A stretch of 64,000 nucleotides of DNA, taken from Orthonyx spaldingii. Taxonomy: Eukaryota > Chordata > Aves > Passeriformes > Orthonychidae. Position numbers and translations under genes: made by a program. A model generated the notes under the pieces. The model did not search any database. It saw only the letters and a program-made list of their open reading frames with translations, and was not told the DNA's origin. The stretch lies in NCBI GenBank assembly GCA_013397795.1, contig VZTJ01005702.1:570925-634924 (forward strand), in the 5' to 3' direction. Below are positions 1 to 12,200 of this stretch, piece after piece (within the stretch, counting starts at the first letter, position 1; each line of letters starts with the position of its first letter).

Positions 1-2
1 CC

Positions 3-222
3 CTCGGCGAGCGCGCGGCAGCCGCAGCGGCGGCGGCGGCGGGAGGAGGCGGCGAGGAGGCGGCGCCTGTGTCGGCGCTGGAGGTTGTGTCCTTCCTGGG
101 GAAGCTGCTGTGCGCAGTCGCGGCGCTGAAGGCGGCTCTGTACCTGCTCCGCAGAGTGTGCCTAGCGATGGCCTGGAAGTCGGGCGGCGCCAGCCACTCC
201 GAGCTCATCCACAACCTCCGCA
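3..222 (+). CDS. PCMT1: PCMT1 exon 1 (5' end cut by window edge), with upstream in-frame extension
   Basis: The canonical start is the ATG at 168-170, beginning [18 protein letters not shown]. The exon ends at 222 with donor GTGAGT, leaving one base of a Lys codon. The same frame has no stop back to base 3. It first reads an Ala/Gly-rich run from GCG/GGC repeats, then a hydrophobic stretch ([19 protein letters not shown], then YLLRRVCLA) just before the Met. Mammalian PCMT1 has a longer isoform with a similar hydrophobic N-terminus. No in-frame ATG lies within the 5' part shown, so its start would be left of the window. That the extension is translated is inferred. Confidence 0.9.
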
Positions 223-3200
223 GTGAGTCCCGGGGCGGGGGCGCGGGCGGGCGGAGCCCCTGGGCCGCGGGGTGGCCGTTACCGCCCGCTCGGTGACTGT
301 TACCGGCCGCGCGCTCCCGCCGCGCCCGCCCGACCCGCCGCCAACTGTCACGGGCCGCGGCGCCGGCGCCCGGCTGTGTCCGTCCGTGTCTGTATGTGCG
401 TGCCCGTGTGTCCGGCCGGGGGTGTGTCCGTGCGTGTGTGTCCGGGTGCTCGGGCGGGGGGTGTGTGTCCGGGCGGCGGCCGGTGTCGCAGGGCGGGCCG
501 GGCTGTTGTTGCGGGAGGCAATGCGGCGGGCGGGGCGGCGCCGATGGCGGTCCCGGAGGGGAAGCGCCGTGCGGCGGCCGCGGCTGTTCCCTGCTCGCCG
601 CGTTCCCCCCCCTCCCCGGCCCCGTTCCCGCCGCCTCGTCCCCGTCTGTCTTGTGCGAGCTGAGGCGGGGCTGCGGCGGCGGTGCCGGAGGGCCCGTGAT
701 CCTCCGCACGCACCGGGAGCGGCGTCCGGCTGGCTTCGCTCCGGCCGGCGGGCAGCGGGAGGGGTGGTGGCGGCGGGCGCCCTCCGGTCTTTCAGGCCCG
801 GGCTGAACAACGCGGCGGGAGCCGCCCGGGTTTGGGAAACGCGCCGAAGAGGCTGCGGCTGTTTGTGTTGGGTGGAAGGGGCGTGTGGCAGCAGTCCCTC
901 CTCCCCGCTCCCCGGCGGGGTCCGGAGTGGCTCCGCTCGAAGGGGTGGGCTGGGATCGCGCGGAGAGGAGAGGAGCTGCCGCGGTTGCGGGCTCGTGCTG
1001 TGACAGCCGAGCTTTGCGGTGGCTGCCCGGCCCTGGGCGCTCCTTGTGCTCACCCAGGGTTTGTGCTGTCCCCGTGCTGAACGTGGAAGGTGTTGGACGG
1101 GCGCTTCTTCGCCGATGTAGTTCAGTACATCCTGAAGTCTGCAAGTCCTGAGAGCACGGAGTGACAGCACCTTCTGTATTCAGAGCTTCCATTTTTCATA
1201 TTACCATAGAATTAACCTGTCTTAAATATACTTATAATGTCTCTCTTCTCTACTCCTGGCCTTTTCCCTTTCTCTTCTCACGTCCGTGTCCTAGACGTGA
1301 AAGGATATAGATTTGAAGCCTGTATTATGGCAGTTGTCTCCTATATTAGTGATACTACAAGACCACAGACAAGTTCAGCTGTGTGGGCTCCTCGTTATTC
1401 TGGAGTCATAGGAAATCACCCTTGTTGATTTCTCCTTTCTCCTTTTCTCTGCTTATGTTAGATCATCTGATCCTGTGGTCTTTTCCAGTATTTTCTTTTG
1501 AGAACTATCACATCCAGAAGAATAATACATGCTGAAGTGACTTTCAGTTTCCCTGTAAAAACTACTGATTATGGTACAGTTTCATTGTAAAAATCTGTTT
1601 AGTAAATAGATAATAACTTCTATAGTTGCAGGAGTTGCAATGCCTTTTTTTGTTGTTTTGTTCTGCAACTGAAAGGGCTTGAAATACTGTCTTAGTGAAA
1701 TACAGTTCTCTTACACAGCAGGGAAAAACTTTCTGATGTAAAAATCAATGTTAAGCTCTAAAATATATCCAAAAAGCAATTATTTCCAGAATAGTCTGTG
1801 GCGTTCAGAACCTGAAGGCAAAACCAGTTCCTTTGTGGCAGAAGACAATGACAGTTTTTCAACACATGGAAACTGTTTAGGGCATTGCAAATAATAATAA
1901 TGACAAAGCTAAAAACCATTGTAGTTAGTATACAGCAATAGTATAGGAAGAGGAAAGTAAAATAGAAGTGCTTAATATTGTAATCTCAAAATATGCAGTG
2001 ATGGTTATTTGTTGGAAAATTACAGTCTGTAATTTCCCTCTCTCTGTTTTGCATATGCATGCCAAAATGTTTTGAGGGGTGTTAAACAGGGAAATAGTGG
2101 ATTGCCAGTAAAATATTGTGGAAGCACAGAGGCTTTTGATCTTGCAGCAAGATTGTGTTGTCAGCTTTGGTGGGACTCCAGTCATGGTGTGGGGCTTTAA
2201 CAGTGCAGAGCAGCTGCTGAATTAAGACCATAACTTTAGAGTTCCTCAGGTAAGATGATACCTTGTTGCTAAAGTTGGGAACAGATTTAGAAAAAAGTAC
2301 TGTTTAATGTGATGCAATTCTCCCAGATATGTTTTAACAAACTTAAAAATTATTGGTTATGGAAAGACTAAAATGTTCCAGAGAATTCTTTCAGAGTAGT
2401 AGGTCACTCAATGTATTTTCCTCTCTCTAAAAACAGCTACATAGCATTTACAGTATTTTATGCTAAAAGTAAGAATGCAGATTGGATGAGGTTAGTTTGA
2501 TGTTGTCCAGTGTTTGTCTTGTGTGTAACTTAGTAGATGAGTGTGTAATGTAGTGTATATTTTGCATAATTTAAAGAAAATAATGCAGGTTGTAGTGACA
2601 CAGTATGTTTTCTTCTGCAGCAGATTCTGGTTGAGAGGTTCTTGCTCCCGCCCTTATGCCACAATTCTTCTCTTGACCGTTCTTTTAGAATTGCTTGTGA
2701 GGGAGGCAGTGCTGTAAGACTGGGTCATTTTCTCATAACTTGTGAAACATCAGGATTTCAACTCCTCAGTGTCTGTAAGCTGTCGTGCTATTATGGTTAG
2801 GGAAGCAGTGAATTTTGTTGTGGGTCAATGAGGGCTGGGGAGAATGGGAACTTATTAGTCTCGTTTTGCTTCCAAAAAAACCCCATCATTGGAAGGTTCC
2901 TGTAGGCTACATGTTCTTTCCCTTTAAAACAGCTATGAAGATTATTCTTCATTATAAGCTGTTATTGACAGTTACTAGTGCTTCTGTTTTGTGGCAATAA
3001 CGTTCTCCATTTCACGACATTTGCTGTATTGTTCACTTCACTGTTGCTTTAACTATAGAATTAACTTTTCTGTAATCGTTGTGTTACAGTCATTGTGTTA
3101 GGGCAGTGACAAGTGATTTTGGGTATTTGCAATGTAGATTTAGGCAATTATTCTTTATAAGCCTTGTCATTGCTGTCCTGTCTTATAAGGGACAAACTAA

Positions 3201-6200
3201 TAAAGAGGGCCCTGGAACTTTGCATATCTTTCAGTGCATGCTTAGGGACAAGTGACTGAAGAATGTTGCAGTGCATTGTTTTGTTGTTTGATTTTTAACT
3301 TCTTATTGCATTGTAAGCATGTCTTTGCACTGTTAATTTGAGGCATCATAGATGCACAATTTGACATACACAAAATAAACTTGTTTAAAATGCACTCTTT
3401 ACAACAAAAATGCTGTCCTTGAATATGTTGTTGCTATGAGGTGTTCAGCTGCTTTGTTTCAGTGATTCTTGAAAGTACTTCTCATTTTTTTAAAATTTTT
3501 TTTGTAATCTGAATGATTCTTTCTGTATTAAAGCTACTTAAAACAAATATTTTTCACCTTTACAGAGTAATTATTTAAATCTTTGCTTCTTCCTAACTGA
3601 AAAAGTTGAGCATGTGCCTTCAAACTTGAGTAAACTTTCCTCCTAAAATATAATTAAAGTAAGATCTTTTAGCAGACATTTCTAGGAAGCTATCTAAAGG
3701 CAGGTTAGTGTAGAGTTAGAAATCATGCTAAAACCACAGAAATAGTTGTGTTTAAATAAATAACTCTGACAGGAGTTTCTTTTTATTATGAATCTGCCAT
3801 ATAGAGGTGCTGAGGAAGGAGGAAAAGAATTGGTGAGTTATTTACTGTTATCTTGCTTGGTTGAAAGTCTTTTGATTCGAAATCTGTAACTTTTTTCTTT
3901 CTCTGTATCTTCAGCTGTCTACTGATTGGTCATTATTAGATCATCTTTATATCCTTCTCTTTCATACTTGGGCTTTTGCCAAGTCCTGTTATTTTACACA
4001 CCAAAATCTTAGAAATCAGCTTTTCTTTCCCACTTGAAGGACTGAAAAATTGGTTCCCTGTCCAATTCACAGTCTCTCAAAGTTCATTAAGTTTTCATAT
4101 TGTGCCTTTCTTCTCCAGTCAATAGGTCATGCTGCTGTGTGATAAGCTTGCTTTGCTTATTTCTCTGATCATGTTGTGCCAATGGTGTTTTCATCACATA
4201 TACCTGCTCTTGAATCCACATTTCTCAGTGAAAGTGAAGGTGAGTTAACTTGGCTGTGGCTGAAGTTGTTAACCATCTGTGGATTTGGTTCTTGCAACGT
4301 TTTTACCTTCTTCAGCTAATAAACTTGTATCACAAAAGTTAGCAACTCTAATTTACAAGATGCCATGAATTCCATAGAATTTTGCACCTCACATAAGACC
4401 AGATTCCTAATTTTTCTGTGTGAATGATGCTTCAAATGAGTATATTTTCAAATATTATCAGGGTTTGAAAATTCTATTTTTAAATATGCTAATTTCCAAA
4501 TATTTTAATTAATTAGATGTTAAATTATTGAAAATGACATCTTGGCATGCTTTGTCATGGTGAAGGCTTACCTGCAATGACTCTGCACCTTTGGTGCAGG
4601 TTTCTGGTTGCTGAGGACAAACCTCTTTGGGAACTGCCATGAATGGGAAGGCATTGGATATAGTAAGCCTAAGCTAGGTTCAGCAAGAAGTAAACGTTGG
4701 TTTTGTTTTGTTTATTTTCCCCTGTCATGTCTTTTCTCTTGGTTTATCCAAATCTCTTCTACACCTGTCTAATTTTGCTTAAGGAAGAAGGGAAATAATA
4801 ATGGAAATTAGACCAAATTTACTCCCCTGTACAGGTACTTGTTGCCTGTAGTGTGCATTCAGTGACCACCCTTTCCTTCATCATAAATGTATTGAGGCTT
4901 CAGTGACTAAATATTGTAACTTATGACCAGGTAGTGGAACAGTTGGAAATTGAACTGGTTTTTTTTAAATTAAAAATTAACACATTCACTGATATGTTAA
5001 TTGAAGAATATCTAAAATTTCTTAAATTTAGTTCATGTCTCAGGTGGCAGACTTAAAATCTGTGATGCTATTTTTTGGAGCACTGAGATTTTTTAAAAAT
5101 ATTGTCAGGATGTAATTTGAGTAATTGCCTAAAGGAGTTGCTGTGAAACTTTTTTATTTTTTAGATTTAAGTATTTGCTAATGATTTGTCCATGTCAGTG
5201 AAATGTTTTGAAGGCATTTCTACATCCTTGATCTTTTAAGAGCCAGACCTTCAAGTAAATCACAATTTCCTATTATCCCAGATAATAGGAAATGATAACA
5301 AAGAAAAAAACCCAACCTAAATTTAAGAACATTTATCATTATGTGTAAATTAAGATTGTGTTCTTAACTGGTTGTTTGTTGTTGGCATGGTTTTTTCTCT
5401 TAATGTTAGACAGGGTGTCATTGTAATGTTAAAAATATACCCATACTTTCCCAGAAACTCCCAAAATTCAGTGCATCAAAGTCTAAGTCCCCAGTCATTC
5501 CAGAAAAAAAGAGGGCATTTTTTTCCTTATTATTTACATCACAAATCTTTATAATTCTTAATGAATAATTTTAATAAAAAATGTTTAGTTCTTTTGTTTG
5601 ATTGAAGATATATTTTTATTTTTATATGTAGATATAATGTCATGATACAATTTTTTCCTAGTGGTCTGAAGCTGCCTAGTAATCCATAGCAAAATGGAAA
5701 GGATACTGCAAATCTGTCCAAAACAGGTCATTATTGTTGCATGTAGGCTTTTTAAACAGAGGGAATCTCCTATGATTTAACTTCAATATAATTCAAAGCT
5801 TTTCTTTTAATGCTACTGTTTTCTTCATCCTGATGTAGTAGCTAGAGATCACTAAGAGGGACTGGAAAGCTTAAAAAGAAATGCATAATGTTCATGTTCT
5901 TTTGAATATTTATATGAACGTTATCCCTCAAAGTCGTCTTCTTTAGTGCTACATAACACTTCAAGTAAATAATTTTATTAAATTTTTATTAGGTTAATTT
6001 TATTAATGTTTTAAATTTTAATTTAAATTGCCAATGTTTGGCAAAAATTGAGTGAACTCTTTGAAAGCTTGAGATAGTAAACTGTGGACCTGTCCTGGAC
6101 TGGCTGACTTGTGAGTTATGTTTTAAGACTTCAGAACTTGAATACTTCAATAGTGGACCTGAGCACAAAATAGTTTTAAACGCTTGTACTGTTGAAATCT

Positions 6201-9200
6201 AAAAGAGATGGTCAGGCAAATACAGCTTCAGAAATCCTTCCGAATTTCTGCTAGCAGGATAGCTCTTTGTCATTTAGTCGCAAGAGTCAGGGTTATGTTT
6301 TGCTGATTTTCTGATCTTCCTCAGCTTTTGTGTAGTACTAATGTCTGTCTTAATGAAACCACCTTCATAATAACAAACTGTTCATGTGGTCTAGCTGCTG
6401 GTCTTAGCAGCCTGGGCTTTTCTGAAAACAGATCTGCAGAGTGGTTGCATGGAATCTGCTCAGTAAGGTGTGAGATGTGCACCATCTGCCTTTCTTTACA
6501 GATCTACTAAAACTGTAAATAGTTTTGCCTCAAGCCTTACTGTGAAGAGAGTTCCATGTCTTTCTGTCTGATACAGCTAAGTTTATCTTCACCTCTGCAC
6601 CATTTTTTAGTTACTACTGATGCTGGTTGCCAGTTTGTATTGAACTATTCAGTTTTGACTTTCCATGTGATGTCTAAGTGAAGTTCAGCTCTCTCAAACG
6701 TTGAGGGATTGAGGAGTGCTTGGAGGTTAAGTCTCCCTCATCTGCACATGGGTGTTAAGTTCACTGAAAGGTGTGGTTCTATGTTTTTGCATGCTGAACC
6801 CAATCTTAAAGTTCCTTTCTTCTTTTATGTACTCCCCAAAGTTTCTTCATTCAGCTGCTGATACAGACTTAGACAAAATCAACGTAACCATTATGGTAAA
6901 TGTGAGTACGTTACAGAGAAGTTCTGTATAAATCTGTGTGCTGGAAGGCTGTGCTAGCAGGCCTTTCTCCTCCCCTAGAGAAGAAAGTGTTTAATACCAA
7001 CTTCGCAACATTCGCCTACAGTAGGAGGGGGAAATACAGCTGTGTTTAAAATTTATAAATTAGTTAACTGCAGACTTTCAGAACCATGAAAATAAATAGA
7101 AAAGTCTTACCTGTTACAGCAAAATGGGTGGGTTGTTTTTGAAGGTGATTCTTATTACATAGGGAAGGAATACTACCTTAAAGTAAAAGTGAAATGTTGA
7201 CAGATAAGTTTGTATTTAACTGAAGCTTGTGGCTGTATAGTAGTTTGTTGTGTCAAGCCCAGCTTATCATTCCCATGTTGTTTTACTGCTGCAGATTTTC
7301 AGTAGCATTTCAATGGTAATTGAATATTTATTATTATTATTATTATCATTACTACTACTACTATTATTGTTGCTATTATTACTATTATTACTCCCATTAT
7401 TTTTAGTTTCTGTCACTTTGGAATTTTCATAGGATTTGATATTTGTGTTTAATTTCTGGACTGTAAGATTAGCTCTGATGGACCCTTGCTTTCCTCAGTC
7501 TTTCTGTCATTGTGTCTCTGAACGATAGACTTTCAAGTGATTCCTTCCAGTGAATTGTATTCAACATCCTGTTTGGATAATGTATTATTGCGAATCCAAA
7601 TCATAGTGATAATAGATAGGCAGCTGAATGTTTGAGGCAGACAGCTCTTAAATTATCAGCAAAGCTCAAGAAATTTGCATGTGTAAGTGGTATAAAAAAC
7701 ACTTGTTTACCAACACCTACTTTCAATTTCTTTAGCACAAAGAGCTTTGTATGTTTTAGGGTCAGTGTCCGTTATTGGATCTTAGGGTGCTGATGCATCA
7801 CTTCTTGTTCTAAGTGCTTTCTTTGTGTTCATGCTTTACAGTGAAATCTTCCTATGCTCGTTACTTCAATAAAATTCTATTAACTGAATCATGTTCTTTC
7901 CCATCTTTTTTTCTTCCTCTGCCCAAACAAAAAGACCCTGACTTTAAAAATGTCAGTTGATTAGGTTCTCAAAACCAATTAACTTCACATTGCTTGCAAA
8001 TCAGGATGTGGTTCTGTTCCAGCCCACTCTCCTATTGAAAGTTGCTACCTGGTTTGCATGGGTCAGATGGAGACTATCATTTGACACTGTCGTGCACTAT
8101 AGTCGTGTCTCTAAAAGGGACAGGTATGGATTAGACAGATGGACCATTTGATGGATAAGGCTGGATGGTAGCACTCAAAAGAGTTGTGGTCAAAAGCTCA
8201 ATGTCCAAGTGTAGACCATGATGAGTGGTGTTCCTCAGGGGTCAGCACTTGGACTGGTGTTGTTTAACATCTTTGTCAGTGACATTGACAGAGGGATTGA
8301 GTGTACCCTCTGCAAGTTTCTTGAGAGCAAACTGTCCTGGGCTGCATCAAAAGCAGTGTGGCCAGCAGGTCGAGGGAGGCAGTTCTGCCCCTCTGCTCAG
8401 CTCTGGTGAGACCCCACCTGAAGTGCTACATCCAGCTCTGGGGTCCCCAACATAAGAAGGACATGGGTCTGTTGGAGTGAGTCCAGAGAAGGGCCATGAA
8501 GATGATTAGATGGCTGGAGCCTCTCCTGTGAAGGCAGGATGAGAGAGGTGGGATTGTTCAGCCTGGAGAAGCAAAGGCTGCAGGAGACCTTACAGCAGCC
8601 TTCCAGTACCTGAAGAGGGGCCAGCAAGAGAGCTAGAGAGGAACTTGTATTTACAAGGACATGTAGTGGTAGGGCAATGTAGCGGAATGGCTTTAAACTG
8701 AAGGGGAGAGTAGATTTAGAGTAGATATTAAGAAGAAATTCTTTACTGTGCTGTGAGGGTGGTGAGGCACTGTAACTGGGTGTTCAGGGTAGTTGTGAAT
8801 GCCCTGTCCCTGGAAATGTTCAAGAGGTCAGGCTGGATGGGGCTCTGAACAACCTGGTTTAGTAGAAGGTGTCACTGACCATGGCAGGGGATTTGGAACT
8901 AATTGACCTTTAAGGTCTCTTCCAACCCAAACCATTCAGTGATTTGTCACATCAGTAATTTTAATTTATATGAATTAATCTTTTGTAACATAAAGCTATA
9001 TGTGCTTTGGATCATGCTGAAAGACCTCAGTATAATTTAAAAATATCACTGTTTTGCTGAAAATTTGTCTTCATAAGTGAAGTATTCTGCAGTGGTTATA
9101 GAGAAAGTAATCTGAGAAGAAGCTGAACTATATGGATGCTGAAGTAGTTGCACAGTAAATGATTTTGGGATCTGCAAGAGCGTTTTTTTAATACAGCAAG

Positions 9201-12200
9201 TCAGTCACAGGAGGTGTTTGAGTAGGTGTTATAGTTTGTATAGTAAGCTTGTGTGCTGGATCATGTGGCAATGACACATCCTCTTTTCTGATCTGGAAGC
9301 CAGTGTTGGTGTAAATGTTGACTACTAGTGTTTTATGGTTTGGTTAGAAATATGTTTGATCAACAGTCAGGATACGGTCAGTGATGTAGGCAGTTCTTTG
9401 AAATATTCAACAGTGCATTTGTTGCTAAACAAAATACAAAAATAAAAAGATAGGTTGTTTACTTGTTGCAAGTCCATGGTGCCTTTTCAGACTCTTCTTT
9501 CCTTGCTCTCTGACAGCCAACTGCCCAGTTTCCCAGGTTACATTCAACAGTGGTATATTCCCACCTTCAAGTCCAAGGACTGCTCTGAGCTCTTTTCCCG
9601 TTTTCATGGTGTTATTTGTGGAAAAGAGGCAGACCAGAGAGAGTTTTCAAAACATGCTCCAATTATGTCAAGTTGTCATTGCCACAGCCTCTGCACAGAG
9701 TAACTCTTGAACTTGGCAGGCAGTGCTCCACTGTTAAGCACTTACTTTTCGGCTTCAGCCCTTTGAAGCTTGGAAGTTGTGCTGATATAACTGTTTTATT
9801 TGAGTTTACTTTTTATTTCAAGCTGTCAGTGTGTTTGTGTTTTATCCTTTGCTTGTAAACACTTTAATATCTGATTTGTTTGCAGTACTGATTATCAGTC
9901 TTGAAACCCAACAGTCTCCTCAAGGAGAGCTTTCTGTGCATATTATAATTGGAAAGGATATTCTACCTATATAAATTTAATTGTGAATTATTTTCTTGCA
10001 ATATACAGCTTCATTTTAAGATTTAAAAGATGTTTTTATTTAGCATTTTATTAATAGTTAATTTATTTTTGATTGTTTTGGTTTTTTGTAGTTAGAGATG
10101 GCATTAAATTAGAATGTCTTCTTTGCAATATAAGCTTCTATTATTGGCTTCTTTAGGGGATATACTTGTTTTCTGAACTTAATTGAGAATTTGATAGAGA
10201 CACATTCCAGACAGAATTAAGATCCTGGCAGCTGGTCATCTTGAGACTGACTATTGCAGGAAAGAAAGGACTTTTTTTGGAGTTCGGTGGCTATGTTTAT
10301 ATTCAGCTGTGAGACTAAGAAAAAAGGTCTTGTTATCAACACATTAAAATTACAATTAAGTCAATATTGACTTTACTGTTTAGGGCTTGATTGCTTTTCT
10401 TAATTCCCACCTAAAATTTGATGATATTTCCATTGTACAATAAGCAAATTTGAAAAGCAGACTTAATCTATGGGGGGATAGCTGAGAAAGTGTTGGTTTT
10501 TTTAATGAGAATGGAGCATTATTCAATAATTGAAATAAATGACTGGCAACAGATTCAGCTTCTCCCACAGGTTCTGCTGGGGACTTTGAGTATGGGTAAC
10601 TTTCTTCAATTCTTATTTACTGATGAAAAAGACAACAATAATCAAAGACAGTGCAACAGTCAGCAAATCTCATGATTGTTTGCTGAATGAGAGCATCCTG
10701 AATGCTCAAAATCTGTAGAATATTAGTACTTTCTGTTTTCAGGCATGTTTTGTAATTTGCCTGTTAGCGTAAGCATCTTATACTTTGACTGGAACTAAGT
10801 TTTGTGAAATTAGAGAAGGTTCTTGGCCTTACCATAGGGCCCTGCAGTTTCACTTCCAAGCTGGAAGCTTGTTCTGTGTGTTCTCTGCATGTTTATTCCA
10901 CAAGGCACAAAAGGAAAGAGCAGATGGCTACCTATAGTTCTAGAATATATGCATCTATCTGCATGTCAAGAGATAAATCGCTATTTTAGACCTTTTGTGA
11001 GTGCTTCTTAGCTACCGCTTTGTGACATCCCTTCAGCCCCTAGAGCCTTCATCTCTTCACTTTTGTTATAAGCAGCCTTGCTTATTCTTCTTTTTTTGAA
11101 GTACATTTGGTTTGGAGATACTAATTACTTAGTGATTCCTAATGAGACTCTAAGAGTAAAATTTTGATTCTTTTGTGTCTATGCTTTGTTCACAGAACTG
11201 CTGTACAACTAATTAAACTAATTTCAACTGGTCAGGAAAAACATTTTTTTTCTCCTTACTATCCTATGTTGTTAGTGCCAATGTGTTAATGGATTGATGT
11301 GTTAGTTTTCTTTTGGGTACAGTTTTGCTCAGTAAGTAAACTTATGAACTACTGCAATGCCTGCTAGCTCAGATTTAAAACCTTGCATTGAACTGAGTTT
11401 CCTCTAACTGGAACTGCTTGTAGTATTCAGTTCAAAATGAAGTTAAAGAACAGGATATGTATAATATGTGGGGACTGTGAGGGGAGTGTATGCTTTTTCA
11501 GGGACTTACCAGATACAGAAATAGTTCTAAAAAATAGTATTTTAAAAAAAGGAATAGTTTTCCTTAATAATTTCCTTAGTAATAGTATATTCCTTTTGCA
11601 GTTCTATGTGATACTTTGTCTTCAGACCAAAAAGGAAAATGATCTGGAGAGTTATTTTGCTCTCTGAATTCAAGCCTATGTTATATAGGATAATTAATTC
11701 TGGATACAGGTAGTAGATAAGAAAAAAAGACAGGAAAATCCCATGATTAATAGGTGTAGTTGGGAGCACCCTGTAAACACAGTCTCTTGGCAGAAGTTAG
11801 CCCAGTCCTGGGCACCAGTGTGTTTTGTTGGTGGTACTTCAAAAAAACCCACTGGTGCAACTTCAGGACAATCTTACAAAAGTTCCATAATCTGATTTTC
11901 ATGTTTTGAGTCAGATTTTAATGGTGCTCAAATGATCTTTTTTTTTTTTCCTTTTAAAGTATAATTTTGCAAATAAATCATTATTTAAAGAAAGTAGTCA
12001 ATGAAGCAATCCATCATTGAAATGTCAGTTATTTGTAGTTTATATTATGTCTTTTAATGCAAGTAATTAGTTAATTTCTTCCATTTGTTTTCCAAGGTTT
12101 TCTGCTATTTATAAATGGCTCTTCAGAACATCAAAAAAATAGAATTATCAATGTTAAAACAACCTTCAGTAAAATTGCAAGGAAAAATGGGTGCTTCTGA

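Larger units (their letters stand above)
1..1080. promoter_or_regulatory. CpG island over PCMT1 exon 1 and start of intron 1
   Basis: The sequence is extremely GC- and CpG-rich up to about 1 kb and then drops sharply to AT-rich intron. It covers exon 1 and the first part of intron 1, as expected at the 5' end of a housekeeping gene. The transcription start is not visible. Overlapping long ORFs on both strands here result from lack of AT-rich stop codons. Confidence 0.85.

Noticed and set aside
205..1170. 321-codon minus-strand open frame, and several plus-strand frames, over the first kilobase
   Set aside because: They lie in a CpG island where stop codons are rare. Composition is Arg/Pro/Ala/Gly-rich, with His/Thr repeats from the GT array. 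They overlap PCMT1 exon 1 and show no domain.
7250..7432. Poly-Leu open frame
   Set aside because: Produced by the ATT/ACT microsatellite.
8218..8409. Reverse-transcriptase-like open frame as a possible domesticated gene
   Set aside because: The similarity is to CR1. The frame is broken by an internal deletion and continues into the CR1 3' UTR.
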